Source: Comamonas testosteroni (GTDB lineage: Bacteria; Pseudomonadota; Gammaproteobacteria; Burkholderiales; Burkholderiaceae_C). Taken from it: a DNA stretch of 64,000 nucleotides. The stretch is from NCBI RefSeq assembly GCF_030505195.1, contig NZ_CP129672.1, positions 1,612,001-1,676,000 on the forward strand, in the 5' to 3' direction. The translations under genes and the position numbers were made by a program. The notes under the pieces were generated by a model, which was given only the letters and a program-made list of their open reading frames with translations, made no database searches and was not told the DNA's origin. Positions 8,822 to 19,003 of the stretch are shown here, one piece after another; within the stretch, counting starts at the first letter, position 1, and every line of letters starts with the position of its first letter.

Positions 8822-11194
8822 TCACTCGCTGCGAGCCGGAACTAGAACATCGCGCTGCCCACTGGAGGTGAGCGAGCTGACCAGGCCGGCCTTTTCCATC
8901 TGCTCGAGCAGATTGGCCGAGCGGTTGTAGCCGATGCGCAGTTTGCGCTGAACATAGGAAATGCTGGCCTTGCGGTCTTTCAGCACGATTTCGACGGCCT
9001 GATCGTAGAGCTCGTCCTTTTCGCCCCCACCTTCGCCATCCTCATCGCCGCCCTCGCCGTCGACAGCGCCGCCCTCCAGGATGCCTTCGATGTAGTCGGG
9101 ATCGCCCTGTTCCTTGAGATAGCTGACCACACGGTGCACCTCGTCGTCGGAGACAAAAGCACCATGCACGCGGATCGGCAGACCGGTGCCGCTGGCCATG
9201 TACAGCATGTCGCCCATGCCCAGCAGGGTTTCGGCTCCCATCTGGTCCAGCACGGTGCGGCTGTCGATCTTGCTGGAGACCTGGAAGGCAATACGGGTCG
9301 GGATATTGGCCTTGATCAGGCCGGTGATAACGTCCACGCTGGGGCGCTGGGTCGCAAGAATCAGATGAATGCCGGCGGCACGCGCCTTTTGTGCGAGACG
9401 GGCGATGAGCTCTTCGATCTTCTTGCCCACCACCATCATCAGATCGGCCAGCTCGTCGATCACGATGACGATGTGCGGCAGGCGCTGCAGCGGCTCGGGC
9501 TCCTCGGGCGTCAGGCTGAAGGGGTTGGGAATCGACTCCTCGCGCGCCTTGGCCTCGTCGATCTTGCTGTTGTAGCCGGCCAGATTGCGCACGCCGAGCT
9601 TGCTCATGAGCTTGTAGCGGCGCTCCATCTCGGCCACGCACCAGTTCAGGCCGTTGGCCGCCTGCTTCATGTCGGTGACCACCGGGCACAGCAGATGGGG
9701 AATGCCTTCATAGACCGACATTTCCAGCATCTTGGGGTCGATCATGAGCAGGCGCACATCGCGCGCCTCTGCCTTGTAGAGCAGAGACAGAATCATGGCG
9801 TTGATACCCACGGACTTGCCCGAGCCGGTCGTGCCGGCCACCAGCACGTGGGGCATCTTGGCAAGATCGGCGACCACGGGGTTGCCCACGATATCCTTGC
9901 CCAGTCCCATGGTCAGCAGGCTCTTGGCATCGTGGTAGACCTGCGAGCCCAGCACCTCGGACAAACGAATCGACTGGCGCTTGGCGTTGGGCAGCTCCAG
10001 CGCCATATAGTTCTTGCCGGGAATGGTCTCGATCACACGAATCGACACCAGAGACAGCGAACGCGCCAGGTCCTTGGCCAGATTGACGATCTGCGAGCCC
10101 TTGACGCCCGTGGCAGGCTCGATCTCGTAGCGTGTGATAACAGGGCCGGGCATGGCCGCCACCACACGCACGTCCACGCCAAAGTCCTTGAGGCGCTTTT
10201 CAATCAGCCGGCTGGTCATCTCCAGCGTCTCGGCAGACACCAGCTCCTGGCGCTGCTGGGCCTGATCCAGCAGGTCCACCTGAGGCAGCTTGCTGTCCGG
10301 ATGATCGGTGAACAGCGGCTTCTGGCGCTCCTTCACCACCCGGGCGCTGGGCTGGCTGGTCTCCTGCAGCACGGGCTCGATGATCTGCACAGGCTGATGC
10401 GCCGGTGCAGCGATCGCACCGTCGGTGCGGTCAAACACCACTTCCTCGCGTTCGCGGGCCGCTCTCTTGCCGACAGAGACATCCTTGGCAATTTCACGAC
10501 GCTCACGGCCAAACTGCACCATGCCGTCCAGGCGCGCGCCCAGGCCTTCGGCCAGCGTGCCCCAGGAAAAGCCGAACACCATGGCAGCGCCCAGCACGAA
10601 CAGGCAGATGCCGATCAGGCCCGAGCCCGCAAAGCCCAGCCATTTGAGGGCATTGAAGCCCATCATGTAACCAAACACGCCACCGGCAGGGCCGGGCAGC
10701 AGGTTCTCGAAACGGTACAGACGCGTCCATTCCAGCGCGCAGCTGGCAATCATCAGAATGGCCAGACCTCCCCAGAACAGAAATCGGCGACGCCACAGCG
10801 GCATCAGCGCCAGAGGACTGCCGTCCTTGTTCACCCCGCCGCGCATCCAGCGCACCAGCGATGTCACCCAGGTCTGCACGGCGGCCAGCACCAGCCACCA
10901 GATGGACATGCCGAAGCCGAAGTAGCAGGCATCGGCCAGCCAGGCACCCACACGGCCCATCCAGTTATGCACAAACGGCCTCTGCCCGGCACCCGAGGTG
11001 GACCAGGCGGCGTCTTGCGGCGAGTAGGTGAACATGGCCATGAGCCAGAACACCAGTGCCAGCAGGCCGATCAACAGCAAAACTTCCTGGCTGAAGCGAA
11101 TCACTCCATAGCGCGGAGCGGCAGCGCGGGATTTCGATTTGCTGGAGGAGGACGCGTTCGAAGCGTTCAATGTATATGTCATACGCAGGCGCAA
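8822..11194 (-). CDS. ftsK: DNA translocase FtsK
   Basis: This is a 790-residue septal DNA pump that aligns and segregates chromosome termini at division. Hydrophobic segments near residues 38-57, 93-110, 138-153 and 185-208 form the membrane domain. A short linker (about 215-310) precedes the alpha/beta motor with Walker A (GTTGSGKS) at 454-461, DEL Walker B in [10 protein letters not shown], and the gamma winged helix (about 725-790) that reads KOPS sequences. The linker is much shorter than in E. coli, as is usual in this group. The start is either TTG 11194, which has AAGG 5 nt upstream, or ATG 11182, which has no spaced ribosome site. Confidence 0.95.
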   Translation of the reverse strand: MRLRMTYTLNASNASSSSKSKSRAAAPRYGVIRFSQEVLLLIGLLALVFWLMAMFTYSPQDAAWSTSGAGQRPFVHNWMGRVGAWLADACYFGFGMSIWWLVLAAVQTWVTSLVRWMRGGVNKDGSPLALMPLWRRRFLFWGGLAILMIASCALEWTRLYRFENLLPGPAGGVFGYMMGFNALKWLGFAGSGLIGICLFVLGAAMVFGFSWGTLAEGLGARLDGMVQFGRERREIAKDVSVGKRAAREREEVVFDRTDGAIAAPAHQPVQIIEPVLQETSQPSARVVKERQKPLFTDHPDSKLPQVDLLDQAQQRQELVSAETLEMTSRLIEKRLKDFGVDVRVVAAMPGPVITRYEIEPATGVKGSQIVNLAKDLARSLSLVSIRVIETIPGKNYMALELPNAKRQSIRLSEVLGSQVYHDAKSLLTMGLGKDIVGNPVVADLAKMPHVLVAGTTGSGKSVGINAMILSLLYKAEARDVRLLMIDPKMLEMSVYEGIPHLLCPVVTDMKQAANGLNWCVAEMERRYKLMSKLGVRNLAGYNSKIDEAKAREESIPNPFSLTPEEPEPLQRLPHIVIVIDELADLMMVVGKKIEELIARLAQKARAAGIHLILATQRPSVDVITGLIKANIPTRIAFQVSSKIDSRTVLDQMGAETLLGMGDMLYMASGTGLPIRVHGAFVSDDEVHRVVSYLKEQGDPDYIEGILEGGAVDGEGGDEDGEGGGEKDELYDQAVEIVLKDRKASISYVQRKLRIGYNRSANLLEQMEKAGLVSSLTSSGQRDVLVPARSE

Positions 11195-12394
<1,200 letters not shown>

Positions 12395-12437
12395 TAACAC
12401 CAACGCGATTGAGCGGTTGTTAGCGCATGTTCGGCGC

Positions 12438-12486
12438 AAAAGCCCTTGGGTTTGGCCAGTTTTGGCCGGCACCAGGGGCTTTTTTG
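12438..12486 (+). terminator. Probable terminator downstream of trxB
   Basis: The arms AAAAGCCCTTGG and CCAGGGGCTTTT pair with one mismatch across a 24-nt loop and lead into a six-T run. The position 45 nt after the trxB stop fits a rho-independent terminator. Confidence 0.7.
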
Positions 12487-12495
12487 CGAGAACGC

Positions 12496-12501
12496 TATAA
12501 T
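12496..12501 (+). promoter_or_regulatory. Consensus -10 box, likely rpmBG promoter
   Basis: A perfect TATAAT follows the trxB terminator and lies 163 nt upstream of rpmB. No good -35 is at 17 bp spacing. The long leader from about 12508 to 12663 contains GC-rich inverted segments and may fold. Confidence 0.5.
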
Positions 12502-12663
12502 CGCAGACTTTGCTGAATTCCAGGTTCGCGCTTTACGGTGCTTCGGGACTTCCGCAATCGGGCTACCGCCACCCATTACAAACTGGCGAGGTGAGGTTGT
12601 CGGCACCTCCTGCTCCTGCAGGATTCCAGAGCCGGCGGCCGATTCAACTATCGGAGTGTCCCA

Positions 12664-12897
12664 ATGGCACGCGTATGTGAAGTTACGGGCAAGAAGCCCA
12701 TGGTGGGCAACAATGTTTCCCACGCCAACAACAAGACCAAGCGTCGTTTCCTCCCCAACCTGCAATACCGCCGCTTCTGGGTGGAGAGCGAAAACCGTTG
12801 GGTGCGCCTGCGCGTTTCCAGCGCTGCTCTGCGCCTGATCGACAAGAACGGTATCGACTCCGTGCTCGCAGACATGCGCGCTCGTGGCCAAGCTTAA
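12664..12897 (+). CDS. rpmB: 50S ribosomal protein L28
   Basis: This 77-residue protein begins [20 protein letters not shown], the standard L28 N-terminus, and continues through [17 protein letters not shown] ribosome site is 8 nt upstream. It is followed by rpmG after 20 nt, the usual pair. It lacks the CXXC zinc motif of Zn-binding L28 variants, having a single Cys at residue 5. Confidence 0.97.
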   Translation: MARVCEVTGKKPMVGNNVSHANNKTKRRFLPNLQYRRFWVESENRWVRLRVSSAALRLIDKNGIDSVLADMRARGQA

Positions 12898-12917
12898 TTT
12901 CCTGAAGGAGAAACACC

Positions 12918-13088
12918 ATGGCTGCTAAAGGCGGACGCGAAAAGATCAAGCTGGCTTCCACTGCTGGTACCGGTCACTTCTACACAACGACCAAGAACAA
13001 GAAGACGATGCCTGAAAAGATGTCGATCATCAAGTTCGACCCCAAGGCTCGCAAGCACGTCGAGTACAAGGAAACCAAGCTGAAGTAA
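12918..13088 (+). CDS. rpmG: 50S ribosomal protein L33
   Basis: This 56-residue protein begins [20 protein letters not shown] and ends [11 protein letters not shown], typical of proteobacterial L33 without zinc-binding cysteines. A GAAGGAG ribosome site lies 9 nt upstream of the ATG. It is cotranscribed with rpmB and followed 14 nt later by a terminator. Confidence 0.97.
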   Translation: MAAKGGREKIKLASTAGTGHFYTTTKNKKTMPEKMSIIKFDPKARKHVEYKETKLK

Positions 13089-13102
13089 TTCGGCCTGTTT
13101 CT

Positions 13103-13139
13103 TGAAAAACCGCCTCACGCAAGTGCAGGCGGTTTTTTC
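13103..13139 (+). terminator. Terminator of rpmB-rpmG
   Basis: A 13-bp stem (13103-13115 with 13127-13139), an 11-nt loop and a six-T run in the right arm follow the rpmG stop by 14 nt. Confidence 0.92.
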
Positions 13140-13227
13140 ATGCCTTGGCGACGCCTGTCACGGCGCGAGAGCTGACGCGGCGAGCCTCCCTATACTTGGC
13201 ACTTTGCAACCAACAGGGATGGATCAC

Positions 13228-13986
13228 ATGAATCGCCGGACGCTGAGCACATTGCTTTTTTCGCTTGCCGTGTCGCCAGTCGTCTTCGGCCAGACCTTCA
13301 TCTGCCCCACGGGACCGGGCCCCGGCCAGCGCCAGGTCGGCATGACAGGCGGCTCACCGGGTCTGGCCTCCGTGCCCGTGTGCGAACAGTTCAGCTCCGC
13401 GCCCGCCGCCACCCAGCGCGCCGAGCCTTCTCCCGCCGATGCACTGGGCGGTCTGGCACGCAGCCAGCTGGAGCTGCTGCGCGAGGGGCAGGAGCTGCTC
13501 AAGGAAGGGCAGAGGATTGCACAAGACCCGCAGTATCAGAAACTGCGCAAGGGCTACTGGATGTTTTCGCATGACGAGAAAAACCCGCGCTCGGGTCTTG
13601 AATGTGCGGCGATTTTTGGCAGCATGTCCGGAGCCGTTCAGCTCTCCGGCCCCACGGCCAAGCACAACGGCGCCCTGCTGACCTTTCTGGGCATGGACAT
13701 TCCCCAGCCCGCCAGCCCGCGCAAGATCAGAACCACTCTGACCCAGAACCAGGACCGGCCCCAGGAAGTTGGCGCCATCAACTACACCATGTCCAATGGC
13801 AAATGGGGCGCCATCGTCTACGCGCTGGGCGGCCCCGAAGCACTGCTCAAGGAGCTCGGTGAAGAGCAAGAAGCCCGCTTCAAGGTCTCCGTGGAAGGCA
13901 AGGAAGTGATCAGCACCTTCTACAAGGAAGGCGGCAAAGCCCGCGAATTCCTGAGCAAGTGCATGGCCGGTCAACCGACGAAATAA
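13228..13986 (+). CDS. Secreted protein of unknown function
   Basis: I do not recognise this 252-residue protein. The ATG at 13228 (MNRRTLSTLLFSLAVSPVVFG) gives a signal peptide cleaved near residue 21-22, and AGGGA lies about 9 nt upstream. The mature part has four cysteines (in FICPTG, VPVCEQ, LECAAIF and LSKCMAG), a Pro/Ala-rich linker near residues 55-75 and a coiled-coil-like segment LELLREGQELLKEGQR near 85-100. The region after residue 110 looks like a compact alpha/beta domain. It has its own space between the rpmG terminator and the convergent MocR gene. Confidence 0.75.
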   Translation: MNRRTLSTLLFSLAVSPVVFGQTFICPTGPGPGQRQVGMTGGSPGLASVPVCEQFSSAPAATQRAEPSPADALGGLARSQLELLREGQELLKEGQRIAQDPQYQKLRKGYWMFSHDEKNPRSGLECAAIFGSMSGAVQLSGPTAKHNGALLTFLGMDIPQPASPRKIRTTLTQNQDRPQEVGAINYTMSNGKWGAIVYALGGPEALLKELGEEQEARFKVSVEGKEVISTFYKEGGKAREFLSKCMAGQPTK

Positions 13987-14002
13987 AGGACCTCGGCCAG
14001 CG

Positions 14003-15529
14003 CTAGCTGCGCGGATTCTGTCCCAGCTGCCGGCAGGCCATAGCGCCCAGATCCTGCATCGCCCTGTCCATGAGCTCGTTGACCGGATGGGTGCAGGCCA
14101 GCCGCATGCAGTGCTCATACCGGCCGGAGTTGGAGAACATGCTGCCCGGCGCAATGCGTATGCCGCCCGCCAGGGCTGCCGTGAACAAGTCCGACGTGGA
14201 CAGCTGCGCCGGGAACTCCAGCCACAGACACAGGCCGCCGCTTGGCAGACTCATTCGCGTGCCCAGTGGAAAATGGCGCGCCACCAGTCTGGCCATGGCC
14301 TCGCGCTGCCGCTTGAGCTGCTGCCTGAGCTTTTCCAGGCTGCGCTGATGAGTGGGAGAGCCCAGCACCTCGGCCACGACCAGTTGCCCCAGCGTCTGGG
14401 TATTGCGGCTTTGCGCAAATTTCAGCATCTGGATGCGGCCATGCCACTGGCCGCCATTCATCCAGCCCTGGCGCAGGCCCGGCGCCAGACTTTTGTTGAA
14501 AGCCTGGCAATAGACCACATGCCCGGAGACACTGTCCCAGGCCTTGAGCGGCTTGACCGGCAGCCCCTCGACAAACAGGCCGTAGGAGTCATCCTCGATC
14601 AGCGCCGCTCCATGGGCTGCGCACAGGGCCACCAGCCTGGCCTTGTTCTCGTCCGGCATGCGCGCGCCCAGCGGCATCTGCAGATCCGGCACCACCACCA
14701 CGGCCTTCAGGCGCGGCTGGGTCTGAAAGGCCAGCTCCAGCGCCTCGATGGACATGCCGGTGCGCGGACTGCAGGGAATTTCCAGCGTTTTCAGCTGCAA
14801 GGACTCCACCACCTGCAGCAGGCCGTAATAGGTTGGCGATTCGACGGCCACCACATCCCCGGGGGATGCCACGGCAGCCAGCGCCAGACTCACTGCCTCC
14901 GAATTGCCTGTGGTTGCCAGCACATCTACAGGCGCGACACGGATACCGGAGGCCAGCGCCTGTCTGGCCATGGCCTGCTGAAACAGCGGGTGGTTGCCCT
15001 GATTGGCCAGCAGTGAACGCCCTTGTGAGAGCAGCGTCGGATGCTCGCGCAGCAGCCTGGTGACGGTCTTGTTCAGATAGTGATGATCGAACAAGGAGGC
15101 CGGCGGCGTGCAGCCACCGATGTCCATATAGACCTCGGCCTGGCGGCCGCGCTCGAGCAGCAGAGAAATATGCTCGTTGATACCCACGAAATGCGCGTGC
15201 GCACTGGGAGCCAGCGGCTGGCTCAGATCCGGCTCGCTGGTCAGAGGGATATCACCCGCCCTCGTCGCGCACACAAAGTAGCCCACGCGGGGCCTGGCCT
15301 CCAGACAGCCCTGCGCCTCCAGAAAGCGCAGCACCTGCAAGGCCGTCGAGAGGCTGATGCCATGCCGCGCCATCAGCTCGCGCACCGACGGCATGCGCTC
15401 CCCCGGCTTCAGGCTCCCCAGCTCTATGGCCGCGCTGTAGTGCGCGGCCAGCCGTTGGTACAGCGGCAGCAGCACATCGCTTGCCGCATCATCGACAGGC
15501 TGTGGTTCGGAGGGGGAGGAAGTCAGCAT
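14003..15529 (-). CDS. MocR-family transcriptional regulator (GntR HTH plus aminotransferase-like domain)
   Basis: This 508-residue protein joins an N-terminal GntR-type winged helix (about residues 15-85, with GERMPSVRELMARHGISLSTALQVLRFLE) to a class I aminotransferase fold. The PLP lysine is in FNKSLAPGLRQG and the PLP aspartate region is LIEDDSYGLF, so cofactor binding should be intact. MocR proteins sense PLP or an amino compound bound to it and often autoregulate. The start at 15529 (MLTSSPSEP) is chosen because the longer open frame upstream is Cys-rich and non-conserved. A divergent small gene starts 199 bp away, and the gap contains a repeat array. Confidence 0.85.
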   Translation of the reverse strand: MLTSSPSEPQPVDDAASDVLLPLYQRLAAHYSAAIELGSLKPGERMPSVRELMARHGISLSTALQVLRFLEAQGCLEARPRVGYFVCATRAGDIPLTSEPDLSQPLAPSAHAHFVGINEHISLLLERGRQAEVYMDIGGCTPPASLFDHHYLNKTVTRLLREHPTLLSQGRSLLANQGNHPLFQQAMARQALASGIRVAPVDVLATTGNSEAVSLALAAVASPGDVVAVESPTYYGLLQVVESLQLKTLEIPCSPRTGMSIEALELAFQTQPRLKAVVVVPDLQMPLGARMPDENKARLVALCAAHGAALIEDDSYGLFVEGLPVKPLKAWDSVSGHVVYCQAFNKSLAPGLRQGWMNGGQWHGRIQMLKFAQSRNTQTLGQLVVAEVLGSPTHQRSLEKLRQQLKRQREAMARLVARHFPLGTRMSLPSGGLCLWLEFPAQLSTSDLFTAALAGGIRIAPGSMFSNSGRYEHCMRLACTHPVNELMDRAMQDLGAMACRQLGQNPRS

Positions 15530-15573
15530 GATGACAAAAATACAGGGCCGGGCAGGCATCATGCCAGCAAGCT

Positions 15574-15675
15574 CTGTTCTGCAACAGATACAGATTGTCA
15601 GCAAACACAGCAGAACAGATACACCGGAATCCGCGCTGCTACGCCTGCACATTACGCTGGCTGTGCCTGTTCTGC
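15574..15675. promoter_or_regulatory. Repeat array in the MocR divergent promoter region, candidate operator
   Basis: AACAGATACA occurs at 15583-15592 and again at 15614-15623, starting 31 bp apart, about three helical turns. The related inverted half-site CTGTTCTGC occurs at 15574-15582 and at 15667-15675, and its complement AGAACAG overlaps the second direct repeat. MocR regulators are known to bind direct repeats in the gap to their divergent target. Binding here is inferred. Confidence 0.5.
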
Positions 15676-15727
15676 CAAGCCGTGCTTCCCTACGCTTGAG
15701 GGCCTGAATCACAGACCTCTAGCCACC

Positions 15728-16123
15728 ATGTCACAGCCGGACTTCCCCCCGAAAACACATCGCCTCAACAGCGGCCAAGCCGCATCGCTGCTGTTTGAGC
15801 AAGGCAGCGAACTGTTCTGCCAGCAAGGGCTGCTGCGTCTGGCCATCGGGCCACTGAGCTTTACCGACAATCACTTCGGCCAGGTCATGGTGCTGCAAAC
15901 CGGGCAGAGCTGGCGTTGCCCCAGTCGCACCTGGGTGCAGCTGAGCACGCCGGCAAGTGCGGCCTGGATTCAATATCCGGCGGCACAGATACAGCAAAGC
16001 CGCCCCCGCCCGAACAGGGCAGCGAAGCGGCTTGAAGAGGAAAAAGGCCTGAGCTTCGCGCTTGCCAGAATCTGGCAGCAGCTTGGCAAGCTCGGCCTCA
16101 GACGTGGGCAGCGCGCAGCTTGA
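15728..16123 (+). CDS. Small DUF2917-like protein
   Basis: This 131-residue protein begins MSQPDFPPKTHRLNSGQA. Residues 15-95 alternate hydrophobic and polar strands with a Trp-containing turn, a pattern similar to DUF2917 proteins, which are small beta-barrel-like proteins of unknown function in betaproteobacteria. The C-terminus is basic. It is transcribed divergently from the MocR gene and may be its target. Its last 26 nt overlap the 3' end of the convergent desaturase gene. The DUF assignment is tentative. Confidence 0.6.
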   Translation: MSQPDFPPKTHRLNSGQAASLLFEQGSELFCQQGLLRLAIGPLSFTDNHFGQVMVLQTGQSWRCPSRTWVQLSTPASAAWIQYPAAQIQQSRPRPNRAAKRLEEEKGLSFALARIWQQLGKLGLRRGQRAA

Positions 16124-17318
16124 CGGAGAAATCCTTGAGTGCCGCAATGCCGCTGGCCTCGGCGCGCTGGCACCAGGCCTGCAACTGGCCGGTCAGCTGC
16201 TCGCGGCTCAGGCTGGTGTTGAGCCACAGCTGACGCAGCTCTTCGCGCATGACCAGCATCTGGTCGATCACCGGGTGCGCAGCACGCGCCTGCGCCAACT
16301 GCCCCTGGGCACGCTCGGGCACCTTGTCGGCATCGCGGTGCAGCCAGCGCTGCACGCCCTTGAGCAGGGAAACATCCGACTTCTGCGCCTGCTTGTGCTT
16401 GAGCAGATCCAGCTCCTGCTGAACCGCCGTGCGCACGCCGCGCGCATAACGGGCCATGACCTCGTAGCGATTGGCAATGATGGCTTCCAGCGTCAGCTCG
16501 TCGGCCACAGGCTTGACGGCGCCCATGCGCAGACGCGGCGGGGTCTTCTTGACCTTGGCCCAACCCAGCTTCTGCATGAGGCTGATGTAGAACCAGCCGA
16601 TATCGAACTCGTAGGGCTTGACGGAGAACTTGGCCGAAGTGGGGAAGGTATGGTGGTTGTTGTGCAGCTCTTCGCCGCCAATGATGAGGCCCCAGGGCAG
16701 CAGATTGGTGGAGGCATCCGTCGCTTCGTAGTTGCGATAGCCCCAGAAATGCCCCACGCCGTTGACCACGCCCGCAGCCCAGAACGGAATCCAGACCATC
16801 TGCACGGCCCAGATCGACAGGCCGATCACGCCGAACAGCGCCACATTGAGGATGAGCATCAGCGAGGGGCCCATCACCGAATGGCGGTAGATGTTGCGCT
16901 CCATCCAGTCGTCGGGTGTGCCGTGACCGTATTTCCTGAGCGTTTCCTCGTTCTGGGCCTCGGCGCGGTAGAGCTCGGCACCTTCGCGCATCACCTTGCC
17001 CAGGCCGCGCGTCTGCGGACTGTGCGGGTCATCTGCGGTCTCGCATTTGGCGTGGTGCTTGCGGTGGATGGCAACCCATTCCTTGGTCACCATGCCCGTG
17101 CCCAGCCAGAGCCAGAAGCGGAAGAAATGCGAGGGAATAGGCCCCAGATCCAGCGCCCGATGCGCCTGGCTGCGGTGCAGATAGATCGTGACGCCCGCAA
17201 TCGTGAAGTGGGTGGTGATCAGGGTGTAGAGCAGCAGCTGCCACCACGACAGATCCCACAGGCCATTGGCCATCCAATCCACGACGGCATTCCAGATCAA
17301 GCCGATATCCAGCGACAT
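16098..17318 (-). CDS. Membrane fatty acid desaturase (acyl-CoA delta-9 type)
   Basis: This 406-residue di-iron membrane desaturase introduces a double bond into saturated acyl chains, adjusting membrane fluidity. All three histidine boxes are present: HRSQAH near residue 47, HRKHH near residue 84, and HNNHH after GEE around residue 210. Four hydrophobic helices flank them. The C-terminal 130 residues are a charged helical extension found in betaproteobacterial members. The ATG at 17318 (MSLDIGLIW) has AAAGG 11 nt upstream; a GTG 45 nt further out is possible. Its proximity to an RsmB-like gene and purN is a conserved arrangement. Confidence 0.88.
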   Translation of the reverse strand: MSLDIGLIWNAVVDWMANGLWDLSWWQLLLYTLITTHFTIAGVTIYLHRSQAHRALDLGPIPSHFFRFWLWLGTGMVTKEWVAIHRKHHAKCETADDPHSPQTRGLGKVMREGAELYRAEAQNEETLRKYGHGTPDDWMERNIYRHSVMGPSLMLILNVALFGVIGLSIWAVQMVWIPFWAAGVVNGVGHFWGYRNYEATDASTNLLPWGLIIGGEELHNNHHTFPTSAKFSVKPYEFDIGWFYISLMQKLGWAKVKKTPPRLRMGAVKPVADELTLEAIIANRYEVMARYARGVRTAVQQELDLLKHKQAQKSDVSLLKGVQRWLHRDADKVPERAQGQLAQARAAHPVIDQMLVMREELRQLWLNTSLSREQLTGQLQAWCQRAEASGIAALKDFSVKLRAAHV

Positions 17319-17440
17319 AAATAACAAAGCCTTTGGCAAAAACCGCGCCCACCCGATAAGCACGGCCGTGCCATTTTAGGTGAGCCGCCGACCGGTCTGC
17401 TGTCGATTCCCCGACAGCAGATACCGAATTTGCACCGAAG

Positions 17441-18772
17441 TTACGCCTTTTTCACCCAAACAGCCGCGAAAAACCCGTCTGTCTCGTGCTGATGCGGCCA
17501 CAGACGCAGATAGCGCCGGCCCTCGTCACCACCGCTGCAAAGCTTGTCGCCATCGGCAATCTTGAGCTGCTCCAGCACCTCGCCCGCGTCCAGCGGCACA
17601 AACTCGGGGTGCGCTGCACTGAAGGCTTCGGCAATGGCCTCGTTCTCCTCTGGCAGGATGGAGCAGGTGGCATAGATCAGACGTCCGCCGGCCTTGACCA
17701 GACGGGCGCTGCTCTCCAGGATGGATGCCTGCTTGACGGTCAGCTCCTGCACCGCCTTGGCGCTCTGGCGCCACTTGAGGTCGGGGTTGCGACGCAGCGT
17801 GCCCAGACCCGAGCAAGGTGCATCGACCAGCACGCGGTCGATCTTGCCGGCCAGGCGCTTGACGCGCTCATCGCGCTCATGGGCGATGGCTGCGGGGTGC
17901 ACATTGGACAGGCCCGAGCGTGCCAGACGCGGCTTGAGCGCATCGAGACGGTGGCCCGATACGTCAAAGGCATACAGACGGCCGGTGTTGCGCATGGCAG
18001 CGCCAATGGCCAGGGTCTTGCCGCCGGCACCGGCGCAAAAGTCCACCACCATCTCGCCGCGCTTGGCGTCCAGCATCAGTGCCAGCAGTTGCGAGCCTTC
18101 ATCCTGCACCTCGATGGCGCCACGGTTGAAGGCATCGACCTTGGCCAGCGCGGGTTTGCCGTCCACGCGCAGACCGATGGGCGAGAACGGTGTGGGCTCG
18201 GCCTTGATGCCGGCTTTTTCCAGTTCCTTGCGCAGATCGGAGCGCTTGTCGTTGAGGGTGTTGACGCGCAGATCGAGAGGAGCGGCCTTCTCCATGCTCT
18301 CGGCCAAAGCCCAGAACTCATCACCGACCTGCGCCTTGAGCGGCTCGACCAGCCACTCGGGCAGGTTGTGGCGGTGCGCCTCCATCAGCTCTTCGGGCTT
18401 GATGCCGTCGCAGGCAGCCAGCCATTTGAGTTCCTGGGGCGTCAGCGCGGCCTTGATGAAGGTCTCGCTGTCCTGGCCTTCCTTGTTCTTGACCTTGCCT
18501 TCCTTCTTGGCCTGCTCGCGCAGGACGGCGGCAAAGCCGAGGATGGCCAGACGGCGCTCGCGTGCGCCGCTGCCCGAATGCGCCAGGCCTTCAAACAGCA
18601 GCTTTTTGCGCAGCACGGTGTAAGTGGTTTCAGCCAGAGTGGCGCGTTCGCGCGGGCCGAGGTAACGGTTTTCGCGGAAGAAATAGGACACCACGGAATC
18701 GGCCGGGTGTTCAAATGTCAGGGCGCGCTTGACGAGTTCAGAGCAAGCGTCGAGAAGCTGTTTGGGATGCAT
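17441..18772 (-). CDS. RsmB/NOP family m5C RNA methyltransferase
   Basis: This 443-residue protein has a NusB-like RNA-binding N-terminus and a class I SAM methyltransferase domain. The SAM region contains VVDFCAGAGGKTLAIG. The two catalytic cysteines are in VDAPCSGLGTLRRNPD and IYATCSILPEEN, both intact. It methylates C5 of cytosine in rRNA or tRNA; whether it is RsmB itself or a paralogue cannot be decided, since the fmt/def neighbours of classical rsmB are absent. The start at 18772 (MHPKQLLDACSEL) has no ribosome site, but a GACAAT box ends 7 nt upstream. Confidence 0.88.
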   Translation of the reverse strand: MHPKQLLDACSELVKRALTFEHPADSVVSYFFRENRYLGPRERATLAETTYTVLRKKLLFEGLAHSGSGARERRLAILGFAAVLREQAKKEGKVKNKEGQDSETFIKAALTPQELKWLAACDGIKPEELMEAHRHNLPEWLVEPLKAQVGDEFWALAESMEKAAPLDLRVNTLNDKRSDLRKELEKAGIKAEPTPFSPIGLRVDGKPALAKVDAFNRGAIEVQDEGSQLLALMLDAKRGEMVVDFCAGAGGKTLAIGAAMRNTGRLYAFDVSGHRLDALKPRLARSGLSNVHPAAIAHERDERVKRLAGKIDRVLVDAPCSGLGTLRRNPDLKWRQSAKAVQELTVKQASILESSARLVKAGGRLIYATCSILPEENEAIAEAFSAAHPEFVPLDAGEVLEQLKIADGDKLCSGGDEGRRYLRLWPHQHETDGFFAAVWVKKA

Positions 18773-18779
18773 GGGCGCA

Positions 18780-18785
18780 ATTGTC
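18780..18785 (-). promoter_or_regulatory. GACAAT box 7 nt upstream of the RsmB-like gene start
   Basis: No Shine-Dalgarno sequence precedes the ATG at 18772. A GACAAT -10-like box 7 nt before it would put the transcript start at the ATG. The same arrangement occurs at six other genes in the window. Confidence 0.4.
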
Positions 18786-18843
18786 CCACTGCCCGCATAT
18801 CCATATGACGCCCTCTGGCTGCCGGCGGTTTTACTATAAAAAT

Positions 18844-18925
18844 CATAGCTTACATCGCAATTCATTCATTGATCTTGGATTCAAAACATATTGAAAATCA
18901 ATCAAGGCAAGCGGTAGAAGCTATG
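18844..18925. repeat. 82-bp imperfect palindrome between the M48 and RsmB-like genes
   Basis: The outer arms CATAGCTT (18844-18851) and AAGCTATG (18918-18925) enclose further pairing arms, TTGAT and ATCAA, in an AT-rich stretch. The ends resemble the shorter intergenic palindromes found elsewhere in the window, but the core AGCGCT is missing, so membership is uncertain. Confidence 0.35.
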
Positions 18926-19003
18926 AATTTAGCAAAACCAAGGTCACCCAGGATGCGCCTGGGAGTGAGTCTCTTGCTTGAACCTGCTTTGCATAAGCCA
19001 TGT

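Noticed and set aside
12664..13088. Possible riboswitch or ribosomal-protein autoregulatory leader before rpmB
   Set aside because: The leader may fold, but I could not identify a known motif.
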